24,040 nucleotides of DNA, from assembly GCA_036387315.1 (NCBI GenBank), contig DASVTY010000075.1, positions 1 through 24,040 of the forward strand. Reading direction: 5' to 3'. The notes under the pieces are model-generated. The model saw only the letters and a program-made list of their open reading frames with translations. It did not search any database and was not told the origin of the DNA. The position numbers were made by a program, and so were the translations under genes. This document shows, one piece after another, positions 14,039-21,572 of the stretch. Every line of letters starts with the position of its first letter. Position 1 is the first letter of the stretch. Source of the DNA: JALZCH01 sp036387315 (GTDB lineage: Bacteria; Acidobacteriota; Blastocatellia; Pyrinomonadales; Pyrinomonadaceae).

Positions 14039-15391
14039 TTACTTTTTATTCCGCATTTTGTGACGCTCAACTAATTTAATCGGAGTTCCGAAAAATTCAA
14101 ACTCCTCGCGCAGACGGTTTTCCAGATAGCGCGTGTAAGAAAAATGCAGTCCGGCTTTGCCGCCCGAAGTAAATAAAAGAAAAGTTGGCGGACGTACTCC
14201 GACTTGCGTTAAATATTGAATATGCAGACGCGAAAAGCCGCCTTTAACGGGCGCGGGCGTTCCGCCGCCGCGCGGCTGCGAGATTGTTTCTTCAAAAAAT
14301 TTGTTGAGCTTTGAAGTCGGCACGCGGAGATGTCTCGCTTCGTTGATTTGCACGGCGAGCGGCAGAATTTTTGAAACGCGCTGTCCCTGCAATGCGGAAA
14401 TCGTGACAACGGGCGCGAAATCCAGGAATTTCATCTGGTCGCGCAACTGCCGTTCAAATTCGAGCGCGGTGTTGGTTTCTTTGTCGGCAATTAAATCCCA
14501 TTTGTTTATCGCCAAAATCACGCCGCAGCCTTCGTCAATCGCGTAACCGGCAATGTTTGCGTCGAGATTCGTCGCGCCTTCGGTCGCGTCAATGACAACG
14601 ACGGCAATGTCTGCGCGCTCGAGAGATTTGCGCGCCATAATCACAGACATTTTTTCCGCCGCTTCCGTAGTTTTGCCTTTGCGGCGAATTCCGGCGGTGT
14701 CAATCAATCGAAACTTCTGATTTTCAAATTCGAATGTCGTGTCAATCGCGTCGCGCGTCGTTCCGGCAATCGGCGAGACAATCACGCGCTCTTCGCCCAA
14801 CAATTTATTTAAAAGCGAAGATTTCCCGACGTTCGGACGACCGATTATGGCGAGATTGATTTCGTCCGGCTTTTTTTCTTCCGATACGGTGGCGAAATCC
14901 AGAGTTTCGTAAAGCAGATCGAGAAGGTCGCCGATTCCGTCGCCGTGTTCGGCTGAAACCGGCATAATCGCGTCGAAACCGAACTGCGCGAATTCCTGCG
15001 CTTCGTGGTCAACGCGGTTTGTTTCGGCTTTATTGGCGGCGACGATGATCGGTTTTCCGGTCATCCGCAGCAATTTCACCAGTTCCTGGTCGAGCGATGT
15101 AATCCCGGCGCGGGCGTCAACAACCCAGATTATCGCTTGCGCTTCGGCGATGGCGAATTCGGCTTGTTTGAAGATATTGCTGGGAATTACGGCTTCGTCA
15201 TCCGGCACGATTCCGCCCGTATCAACAAGCGAAAAGCGCCCGCTGCGCCATTCGACTTCGCCGTAAATCCGGTCGCGCGTGATTCCCGGCTGGTCGCCGA
15301 CAATCGCATTGCGCGTTTTCGTCAAACGATTAAACAACGTAGATTTGCCGACGTTTGGGCGACCGATAATTGCAACAAGAGGCAAATTCAT
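14039..15391 (-). CDS. der: ribosome-assembly GTPase Der (EngA)
   Basis: 450 residues with two tandem G domains and a C-terminal KH-like domain. The first P-loop GRPNVGKS is at 10-17, with DTGG at 57-60; the second P-loop is at 184-191, with DTAG at 231-234 and NKWD further on. Der is needed for maturation of the 50S subunit. The first domain's NKxD motif reads NKAE (120-123), Glu replacing Asp, which may weaken guanine specificity there. An upstream TTG in frame would add six residues; I chose ATG at 15391, which begins MNLPLVAIIGRPNVG as in the family. No clear Shine-Dalgarno. It is divergent from the NYN gene with 135 bp between them. Confidence 0.96.
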   Translation of the reverse strand: MNLPLVAIIGRPNVGKSTLFNRLTKTRNAIVGDQPGITRDRIYGEVEWRSGRFSLVDTGGIVPDDEAVIPSNIFKQAEFAIAEAQAIIWVVDARAGITSLDQELVKLLRMTGKPIIVAANKAETNRVDHEAQEFAQFGFDAIMPVSAEHGDGIGDLLDLLYETLDFATVSEEKKPDEINLAIIGRPNVGKSSLLNKLLGEERVIVSPIAGTTRDAIDTTFEFENQKFRLIDTAGIRRKGKTTEAAEKMSVIMARKSLERADIAVVVIDATEGATNLDANIAGYAIDEGCGVILAINKWDLIADKETNTALEFERQLRDQMKFLDFAPVVTISALQGQRVSKILPLAVQINEARHLRVPTSKLNKFFEETISQPRGGGTPAPVKGGFSRLHIQYLTQVGVRPPTFLLFTSGGKAGLHFSYTRYLENRLREEFEFFGTPIKLVERHKMRNKK

Positions 15392-15512
15392 AACTTGAAG
15401 TTTAGACAAGAAACGCTATTGGTTTCAAATACGGCGTTTTTTTAAATTGAAACTAAAGATAGATTTTGTTTTGAAAATTTAAAATTCTGTGTGCGCTTTT
15501 CGCTTTCTCGTT

Positions 15513-15518
15513 TATAAT
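15513..15518 (+). promoter_or_regulatory. -10 box of the NYN gene, possible leaderless transcript
   Basis: A consensus TATAAT ends 8 nt before the ATG at 15527, so transcription would start at or within 1-3 nt of the start codon. No good -35 is present at the expected distance and no Shine-Dalgarno precedes the ATG, which suggests a leaderless mRNA. Confidence 0.55.
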
Positions 15519-15526
15519 CACGAACT

Positions 15527-16069
15527 ATGACACCGGCACGCGGCAAAACGATTTGTTTTATTGACGACCAGAATGTTTTTCACGGACAGCGCGACAACGG
15601 TTGGCGCATTGATTGGCAAAGATTCATTAAATTTTTGTCGCAAGACGGCGAAGAAGTTTGGCAGGTTTATTATTTCGGCGGCGAAAAAGAAAATCAATCC
15701 GATGGCGAAGCCAATTATTTTCAGTTTTTAAAAGAAGAAATGCGCTGGGAAGTCGCAACTTACCCGCTCGGCAAACGAACCGTCAGATGCCTCAACTGCG
15801 GCGAATCACACACTTATCTGGCGGAAAAAGGCGTTGATGTCGGCTTGGCGACGAAAATGCTGACGCTCGGAATCAACAAAGCCTACGACACCGCGATTTT
15901 GATTTCAGGCGACCGCGATTATCTCGAAACCGTCCAATTTATCAAAGGCTTAGGCTTGCGAGTCGAAATAATTTCGTGGAGCGACGGGCTTTCCGACGCT
16001 CTCGCCGCCGAATCGAGCACGCCGGTCGTTTATCTCGATGATTTAAAAAAGCAAATTGGTAAAAAGTAA
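15527..16069 (+). CDS. NYN domain (LabA/DUF88-type) putative ribonuclease
   Basis: 180 residues with the PIN-like NYN fold. The acidic metal-site residues can be placed: D13/D14 and N16 in ICFIDDQNVF, D104 in EKGVDVGLATKML, and D129/D131 in LISGDRDYLETV. NYN proteins are expected to be single-strand RNA nucleases, but the target is unknown. A C88/C91 pair (RCLNCGES) in the middle suggests a small metal-binding insertion. It is the first gene of the plus-strand block, with its own -10 box and a strong terminator, so it is monocistronic. There is no antitoxin-like gene beside it. Confidence 0.88.
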   Translation: MTPARGKTICFIDDQNVFHGQRDNGWRIDWQRFIKFLSQDGEEVWQVYYFGGEKENQSDGEANYFQFLKEEMRWEVATYPLGKRTVRCLNCGESHTYLAEKGVDVGLATKMLTLGINKAYDTAILISGDRDYLETVQFIKGLGLRVEIISWSDGLSDALAAESSTPVVYLDDLKKQIGKK

Positions 16070-16082
16070 AAATTGGGCAGTT

Positions 16083-16126
16083 GAAAAAAGAGCGGATTTC
16101 AAATATTTGAAATCCGCTCTTTTTTC
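16083..16126 (+). terminator. perfect 44-bp palindrome, terminator of the NYN gene
   Basis: Two 22-bp arms (16083-16104 and 16105-16126) are exactly complementary with no spacer. The core is GAGCGGATTTCAAAT and its complement, and the right arm ends in CTCTTTTTTC. The A and T tracts at either end make it a bidirectional terminator in form. It begins 14 bp after the NYN stop. Confidence 0.85.
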
Positions 16127-16270
16127 ACGCTTTTTCGACTTTGAGAGCTTGATTCGCATTTCTTTCAAACGCCGCTTAACACCTGCTTTGCGCCGCTCAC
16201 AGATTTTTTCTCGCCGCAAAGAATCGAACCGATTTAATCTGGTTTTGCTTTTTCACGGAGAATTCTGTTT

Positions 16271-17398
16271 ATGTCAATTCATTCTTTTAATCGCCGCGAG
16301 ATGCTGAAAATCGGAGCTTTTGCCGGAGCTTCGGCTTTTCTGAATCTTGGAACGGGCAGCAGTACAATCGCCGCGCAATCACAATCGCAATCAATAATTC
16401 GGCTTTCGAGTAACGAAAATCCATACGGTCCTTCGCCGAAAGCAAGACAAGCAATTATCGAATCCGTTTCAATCGGAAATCGCTATTCGCAAACCGAAGC
16501 CGCGCAGCTTGAAAAGCTGATTGCCGAGCGTGAGAACGTCGCGCCGGAATCGGTTGTTTTGGGAACGGGTTCGGGCGAAGTGCTGGCGATGGCGGCAGTA
16601 GCTTATGGGCTTAATCAAGGCGAAATCGTGACGGCTTCGCCGACGTTTTTCGGTCTGCTTCAATATGCCGAGAGAATCGGCGCGCGGATCAACCGAGTGC
16701 CGCTTGACGCAGACCACGTTCACGATTTGGATGCGATGAGCCGCCGCGTTTCCGCCGCGACGAAGCTCGTTTACGTCTGCAACCCGAACAACCCGACCGG
16801 AACAATTGTTTCCACCGAGAAATTAAAACAATTCTGCGAAGTTGTTTCAAAACAAGCGCCGATTCTGGTTGACGAGGCTTATCTGGAATATGTTGATGAT
16901 TTTCCCGCGTCTTCGATGATTGATTTTGTTCGCAAAGGCGCAAACGTCATCGTCCTGCGCACCTTCTCTAAAATTTACGGTTTAGCCGGAATGCGCGTCG
17001 GCTACGGCTTGGCAAAACCTGAAATTGCCGCCCGTTTAAAGCAATTTCGGATGACTTGGTTTAATCCGGTCAGTTTGCGCGCGGCGATTGCCAGCTTGCA
17101 GGATTCGGAATTTGTCCGCGAGAGCCGCCGTCGAAATACGGCGACGCGCGAGTTTATGAAGCGCGAATTTGAAAAGATGAATTTCCCGCAAGTTCCGTCG
17201 CAGGCAAATTCGATTTGGGTAAATGTCGGCGCGGGAAACAGGGATTTGCCCGCCCGACTCGCCAAATACAACATTCAAATTCGCGGTGCGAGCAATGCTC
17301 CGCTCGATTCCGATTGGGCGCGAATCACTGTCGGAACACAGGAAGAAATGCAAATTTTCTTCAAAGCCCTGCGAGCGTCGTTAAACGCCAAAGTTTAA
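16271..17398 (+). CDS. HisC-like PLP-dependent aminotransferase with Tat signal
   Basis: 375 residues of the class I/II aminotransferase fold, closest by motifs to histidinol-phosphate aminotransferases: SSNENPYGPSP (46-56), NPNNPTGT (171-178), DEAYLEY (201-207), and TFSKIYGLAGMRVGYG with the PLP-binding K234 and R242. Residues 1-36 are not part of that fold: NRREMLKIGAFAGASAF has the twin-arginine motif (R8-R9) and a hydrophobic segment, ending AAQ. So it appears to be exported already folded with PLP by the Tat pathway. A histidine-synthesis role is unlikely in the periplasm, and the substrate is unknown. GGAG lies 10 nt before the ATG. Confidence 0.88.
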   Translation: MSIHSFNRREMLKIGAFAGASAFLNLGTGSSTIAAQSQSQSIIRLSSNENPYGPSPKARQAIIESVSIGNRYSQTEAAQLEKLIAERENVAPESVVLGTGSGEVLAMAAVAYGLNQGEIVTASPTFFGLLQYAERIGARINRVPLDADHVHDLDAMSRRVSAATKLVYVCNPNNPTGTIVSTEKLKQFCEVVSKQAPILVDEAYLEYVDDFPASSMIDFVRKGANVIVLRTFSKIYGLAGMRVGYGLAKPEIAARLKQFRMTWFNPVSLRAAIASLQDSEFVRESRRRNTATREFMKREFEKMNFPQVPSQANSIWVNVGAGNRDLPARLAKYNIQIRGASNAPLDSDWARITVGTQEEMQIFFKALRASLNAKV

Positions 17399-17428
17399 TT
17401 TTTGAATTAGAAAGAAGAAAGGTTATTT

Positions 17429-18259
17429 ATGAAAACAAAAACATTTTTTTCACTCGGAGCTTTTGTCTTATTGATGTCCGTAAACGTTTTTGCTCAATCA
17501 GCTTCCGTGTGGGCGGTTGATTTCGTCAAAACCAGAGGCGGGCGGCAAGCCGATTACTTGCAATTTATCGAACGGAATTGGGCACAGGCGCGAGCTTTTA
17601 TGAAAGAAAAAGGGATTGTTTCGAACTATCAGGTTTTGTCTTTGTCCCAAAATCAAGCCGCCGAATGGGACGTTTTGCTGATGACCGAATATAAAGATTC
17701 TGCGGCTTACGAAAAGCGCGAAGCCGTTTTCAACGAATTTGCGGAATATCGCAAAACGAGCCGGAGCGCACAAAAAGGCGACAAAATAAATCCGAGAGAA
17801 ATTTCCGAGATTAAATTTAACCGGACGTTTGCAGAGCCGATTTCTCCGGAAACCGCCCGAATGATGCTCACCGCGCAAACAACCGATGCGGAAAAAGCCG
17901 CCGCGCGCATTCCGCTCGAAAATTATTTGCAGGGACACGCGACGGGAAATCCCGAATTTATGCGCAAAGCGTTTCACACCGAAGGAAATCTGATTTTCAT
18001 TCGCGAGGGCAAATATTCGACGCGCTCATTCGCCGAATACATCAACGGAATGAGCGGAAAACCCGCGCCAGACGAAGACAAGCGCAAACGCTGGATCGAA
18101 AGCGTTGACGTTGCGGGAAACGCTGCGGTCGGTAAAATCATTCTCGATTATCCGACGGGCAAATTCGTTGATTATATGACTCTGCTCAAAATCAACGGCG
18201 AGTGGAAAATCATCAACAAGAGTTTTCATTTTGAGCCGAAAACAAGCGGCGGAAAATGA
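17429..18259 (+). CDS. exported two-domain protein: ABM/NIPSNAP-like plus NTF2-like (lumazine-binding-like) domain
   Basis: 276 residues. A Sec signal peptide (1-22, ending VFAQS) is followed by a domain (about 25-135) resembling dimeric alpha/beta-barrel proteins (WAVDFVKTRGGRQADYLQFI, EWDVLLMTEYKD). The C-terminal domain (about 155-270) is NTF2-like, of the type annotated as putative lumazine-binding (AARIPLENYLQGHATGNPEF to LKINGEWKIINKSF). The same domain forms the whole mature protein encoded at 19344, so the two genes are paralogues, with a beta-lactamase gene between them. No catalytic residues can be named. GAAAGG lies 7 nt before the ATG. Confidence 0.7.
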   Translation: MKTKTFFSLGAFVLLMSVNVFAQSASVWAVDFVKTRGGRQADYLQFIERNWAQARAFMKEKGIVSNYQVLSLSQNQAAEWDVLLMTEYKDSAAYEKREAVFNEFAEYRKTSRSAQKGDKINPREISEIKFNRTFAEPISPETARMMLTAQTTDAEKAAARIPLENYLQGHATGNPEFMRKAFHTEGNLIFIREGKYSTRSFAEYINGMSGKPAPDEDKRKRWIESVDVAGNAAVGKIILDYPTGKFVDYMTLLKINGEWKIINKSFHFEPKTSGGK

Positions 18260-18313
18260 AACGCTTTGGGGACGGTTAGCCTCTCAGAGCGCGTTTGGAA
18301 ATTCAAAATTGTA

Positions 18314-18352
18314 ATTTGGCGATAGTGAACATCACGCTCACAATCGCCAAAT
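18314..18352. repeat. imperfect inverted repeat upstream of the beta-lactamase gene
   Basis: ATTTGGCGATAGTGA (18314-18328) and TCACAATCGCCAAAT (18338-18352) pair at 14 of 15 positions around a 9-nt loop. It ends 28 bp before the beta-lactamase start. No T run follows, so it may be a regulatory hairpin, a weak terminator of the preceding gene, or the scar of an insertion. Confidence 0.6.
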
Positions 18353-18380
18353 AAATTCACATTCAGAAGCAAACAAAAAA

Positions 18381-19289
18381 ATGACTAAACTGTTTCACTT
18401 AACACTTTTACTTTTTCTATTCGTTACCAGCCAGACATCCGCTCAAACTACAAATTCATTACGACAGGAAATACAACGAATCGTTTCGACAAAGAACGCT
18501 GTCGTCGGCGTTTCAATCGTTGGAAACGACCGGAAAAACACTTTGGACATAAATGGCGACAGCCGTTTCCCGATGCAAAGCGTATTTAAGTTTCATATCG
18601 CTTTAGCATTGCTGTCTGAAATTGACAAAGGAAAATTTTCTCTTGATCGAAAAATAAAAATTGAGAAGAAAGACCTTTTACCAAATCTTTATAGTCCTCT
18701 GCGAGATAAATATCCTGACGGAGCAAGCCTGGCGATTGCAGAAATTTTAGAATACACGGTTTCTGCAAGCGACAACGTAGGCTGTGATGTTTTGTTAAGG
18801 CTGATCGGCGGACCTCAGGCGGTTGAAGAATACTTCGTAAAAAATAAATTTAAAGACGTATCAATAAAATTTAATGAAGAGCAGCAACAGAGCGATTGGG
18901 ATTTACAATTTCAAAACTGGACGACTCCGAAAGCGGCAAACGAAATTTTATCAGCGTTTTATGACAACAAGAAAAAGCTGCTTTCCAAGAATAGTTATGA
19001 TTTTATTTGGAAAGCGATGAAAGAAACGGAAACCGGCAGAAACAGGTTAAAAGGACATTTACCAACGGGAACCGTTGTTGCTCACAAAACGGGTTCTTCG
19101 GGAACTAACAGAACGACAGGTATAACAGCGGCGGTTAACGATGTTGGAATTGTGTTTTTACCGAATGGACAACATTTTTTTATTAGTGTTTTTGTAACCG
19201 ATTCAAAAGAAGATGCCGCAACAAATGAAAAAATAATTGCGGACATTTCTAAAGCAGCCTGGGATTATTTCACGACTAAAACAAAATAA
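18381..19289 (+). CDS. bla: class A beta-lactamase, A2-like (PER/VEB/CfxA type)
   Basis: 302 residues with a signal peptide (about 1-21). The catalytic set is complete: S67-V-F-K70, S130-D131-N132, E166 in the omega loop (KFNEEQQQ) and K236-T237-G238. The FQNWTTPKAANEIL block after the omega loop is characteristic of the A2 group that includes PER, VEB and CfxA. It hydrolyses beta-lactams in the periplasm; the spectrum cannot be told from sequence. The gene is clearly more AT-rich than its neighbours (bases 18841-18900 are 30% G+C by count) and uses AAA/TTA/AAT-rich codons, pointing to horizontal acquisition. No AmpR-type regulator or mobile-element gene is beside it. Confidence 0.9.
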   Translation: MTKLFHLTLLLFLFVTSQTSAQTTNSLRQEIQRIVSTKNAVVGVSIVGNDRKNTLDINGDSRFPMQSVFKFHIALALLSEIDKGKFSLDRKIKIEKKDLLPNLYSPLRDKYPDGASLAIAEILEYTVSASDNVGCDVLLRLIGGPQAVEEYFVKNKFKDVSIKFNEEQQQSDWDLQFQNWTTPKAANEILSAFYDNKKKLLSKNSYDFIWKAMKETETGRNRLKGHLPTGTVVAHKTGSSGTNRTTGITAAVNDVGIVFLPNGQHFFISVFVTDSKEDAATNEKIIADISKAAWDYFTTKTK

Positions 19290-19343
19290 AACTGTTACTA
19301 ACATTGAGTTTGGCGTTAATTCTAAACGCTCTCAAAGAAAATC

Positions 19344-19802
19344 ATGAAAATCAAATCGCTATTTTTCATTGCAATCGTATTATCAACCGTCGCCGTTCAG
19401 GCATTTGCCCAAACCGATAATGCCGAGCAAGCGGCGATTCGCATTCCGCTTGAAAATTACATTAAAGCTCACGCAACGGGCGACGGCAGCAATCTCGGTA
19501 AATCTTTTTACCCGGAAGCCAAAATTCAGGGCATAAAACCGGACGACGGCAAATTGATAAGTTTTAAATTTGAAGATTACGTGAAATCATTTCCGGGTAA
19601 GCCTGCCTCTGATGAAGCCAAACGAAAACGAAAAATTGAGACTGTGGAGATCACAAAAAACGCGGCAATCGCCAAGCTCGTCTTTGATTATCCGAGCGTA
19701 AAAATTACCGATTATCTGCTGCTTTTGAAAATTGACGGCGATTGGAAAATCGTTAATAAGATTGCCCAAGCCGAACCTAAACAGCCGGTTAAGAAAAACT
19801 AA
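19344..19802 (+). CDS. exported NTF2-like (lumazine-binding-like) protein
   Basis: 152 residues: a signal peptide (1-22, ending AFAQT) and one NTF2-like domain. It shares AAIRIPLENYIKAHATGD, FPGKPASDEAKRKRKIE and LLLKIDGDWKIVNK with the second domain of the protein encoded at 17429, so it is a shorter paralogue without the N-terminal domain. The family is annotated as putative lumazine-binding in some genomes but members have no proven ligand. It follows the beta-lactamase gene by 54 bp. No strong Shine-Dalgarno is visible. Confidence 0.75.
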   Translation: MKIKSLFFIAIVLSTVAVQAFAQTDNAEQAAIRIPLENYIKAHATGDGSNLGKSFYPEAKIQGIKPDDGKLISFKFEDYVKSFPGKPASDEAKRKRKIETVEITKNAAIAKLVFDYPSVKITDYLLLLKIDGDWKIVNKIAQAEPKQPVKKN

Positions 19803-19845
19803 CAAGCTAAGAGGTTAAAGAGTCCAACATTTAAGGAGAAAGTAT

Positions 19846-19908
19846 ATGTGTCTGGAAGATTGCGGAAACATAACTCTGGTTTACAAAGCTTCTGGCTGCG
19901 CTTTTTAA
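19846..19908 (+). CDS. 20-codon ORF with strong ribosome-binding site, three cysteines
   Basis: AAGGAG (19833-19838) is placed 7 nt before an ATG that opens a 20-residue frame beginning MCLEDCGNI and ending SGCAF, with cysteines at 2, 6 and 18. It is too short to compare with any family. It sits in the otherwise empty 207-bp gap between the NTF2-like gene and the DUF1772-like gene. It could be a leader peptide, a small secreted or metal-binding peptide, or a false ORF beside a chance Shine-Dalgarno. Confidence 0.35.
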   Translation: MCLEDCGNITLVYKASGCAF

Positions 19909-20009
19909 CCGAAAAGGCATTAATCGAGTTACAATGCGCCCGCTTAAAGCAATAATCATCCTTGTCAAGGAAATTGGAGCTAGAATTCAAAAAGGTTGAG
20001 GGATAAGCT

Positions 20010-20468
20010 ATGGACTTTTTAGGTTTTATCGCTTTAACGGTTACCGGATTTGCCGCTTGTGCCGAGTTCGGCTCATACGCTTTTGTTCATCCCGTTATTC
20101 GCAATCTGCCGCGTGAACATCACGTCTTCGTCGAGAAAGGGCTTCTGAAAACCTTCGGGCGGGTGATGCCGATTTTGATGACCTTGTGCGTGATCTTATC
20201 AGTCTCCTACGCGGTCAGTTTTAATGCTGTAGAGGGAACGGCACGCTTGGTTTGCTGGGCGTCGGCAATCTCTTTCACCGTAGCTTTAGTTTCGACTATC
20301 ATCTTTAATGTTCCGATAAATGCGGCAACCGGAAAATGGGACGCGGAAAATCCGCCGGAGAATTGGAAGGAAATCAGAAACCGCTGGGAGTTTTTTCAAG
20401 CCTTACGCTCCTGGCTGCTTCTCATCGGATTTGTACTTTTGTGCTTAGCCATGACGCTGCATTCGTGA
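20010..20468 (+). CDS. DUF1772-like (anthrone oxygenase family) membrane protein
   Basis: 152 residues with about four transmembrane helices (roughly 5-25, 52-72, 80-100 and 130-150). Between helices three and four is the family's conserved NVPINAATGKW and a Trp/Arg-rich block (ENWKEIRNRWEFFQALRSW). DUF1772 proteins resemble anthrone oxygenases but most have no known substrate. The start has GAGGGAT in front. It lies 48 bp upstream of the histidine-kinase gene in the same direction, so cotranscription is possible. Confidence 0.75.
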   Translation: MDFLGFIALTVTGFAACAEFGSYAFVHPVIRNLPREHHVFVEKGLLKTFGRVMPILMTLCVILSVSYAVSFNAVEGTARLVCWASAISFTVALVSTIIFNVPINAATGKWDAENPPENWKEIRNRWEFFQALRSWLLLIGFVLLCLAMTLHS

Positions 20469-20516
20469 AAATGTCGCTTTCGAGCCGTAACTAAAAATTT
20501 CGCAGGTTTAAAATTA

Positions 20517-21572
20517 GTGACTAATCCCTTTGATCGTTTTCTATCCTTCTGGCGGCTGCAAATTGTCGGCTGGCTGATTTATCTGGTGATGATGTATGTT
20601 ACGTTTCTGACTGTTGCGGCTGAAGGAACTTTGCTTCGTTTGTTTGAAATCAAAGTCATTCGGACGATTATCGGATTTTGTCTGACCTGCGTGATGCGCT
20701 CGATTTATCGGCGTTTCGGCACGAACCTTTCGATTCAAAAAGTCGTTTTGCTGGTTTTAGGCTGCTCGATAATTTTCGGCGGCGTCTGGACTGTTTCCGA
20801 GATGGCGGCTAATTTTCTGAGAAACACCAATTTTGTCGTCAATCCGGCTCGCATTCCGCGCGGCGCGCTCGATTACGGGTTGACTCTGACGGCATGGAGC
20901 GCGCTTTATTTCGGCATCAAATACTGGCGCCAGTGGCAGCAAGAGCGCGAAAACGCGCTTGCCGCCTCCGCGCTCGCCAATCAAGCCCAGCTCGAAGTCC
21001 TGCGCTATCAACTCAACCCGCATTTTCTTTTCAATTCATTAAATTCGATTCGGGCTTCGATTGACGAAGATTCCAAAAGAGCAAAACAAATGGTCACGCA
21101 GCTTGCCGAATTTTTGCGCTACTCGCTGCTCAATAACGGTGCGGAAATGATTCCTCTGCGCGACGAAATCGAGGCGGCGCGAAATTATCTGGCGATTGAA
21201 AAAACCAGGTTTGAAGAAAAATTAGAAGTTAATTTCGACGTTGCCAAAACGGTCGAAGATTTGCTGGTTCCGCCTTTTCTGCTTAATCCTTTAATCGAAA
21301 ATGCGGTCAAACACGGTTTGAACGGGCGCGCCAAACCGCTCAAAATTTTGGTTTCGGCGCGGCTTTCGGACAACGCTTTGATAATGGAAGTCGCCAACAC
21401 CGGCACGTTATCTCGCGGGATGAATGGCACAAATGTTGGCTTAAAAAACGTCACTCAGCGGCTTGAGAAAATTTTTCACGAGCGCGGAAGTCTTATATTG
21501 AGCGAAGAAAAAGGCTGGGTGCGAGCGCGAATTGCGATAAAAAATGACGAAACTAAAAGCATTAATCGTTGA
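20517..21572 (+). CDS. LytS/YehU-type sensor histidine kinase
   Basis: 351 residues with a GTG start. The N-terminal half has about four transmembrane helices (roughly 14-36, 50-62, 75-97, 117-135). After a coiled coil (about 140-160) comes the His_kinase domain: the phosphoacceptor H169 in YQLNPHFLFNSLNSIRA, and the N box PPFLLNPLIENAVKHGL at about 250-270 with a G-box (GTNVGLKNVTQRL). No extracellular sensor domain is large enough to suggest a ligand. The 3' end overlaps the regulator gene by 29 bp, the usual two-component arrangement. Confidence 0.93.
   Translation: MTNPFDRFLSFWRLQIVGWLIYLVMMYVTFLTVAAEGTLLRLFEIKVIRTIIGFCLTCVMRSIYRRFGTNLSIQKVVLLVLGCSIIFGGVWTVSEMAANFLRNTNFVVNPARIPRGALDYGLTLTAWSALYFGIKYWRQWQQERENALAASALANQAQLEVLRYQLNPHFLFNSLNSIRASIDEDSKRAKQMVTQLAEFLRYSLLNNGAEMIPLRDEIEAARNYLAIEKTRFEEKLEVNFDVAKTVEDLLVPPFLLNPLIENAVKHGLNGRAKPLKILVSARLSDNALIMEVANTGTLSRGMNGTNVGLKNVTQRLEKIFHERGSLILSEEKGWVRARIAIKNDETKSINR

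Noticed and set aside
15392..15526. RNA gene in the der-NYN gap
   Set aside because: No tRNA-like cloverleaf or strong stem is visible; only the NYN -10 box is recognisable.
18314..19343. Integron cassette around the beta-lactamase gene (attC-like hairpin)
   Set aside because: The flanking sequences lack the GTTRRRY and RYYYAAC core sites and there is no second matching hairpin after the gene.
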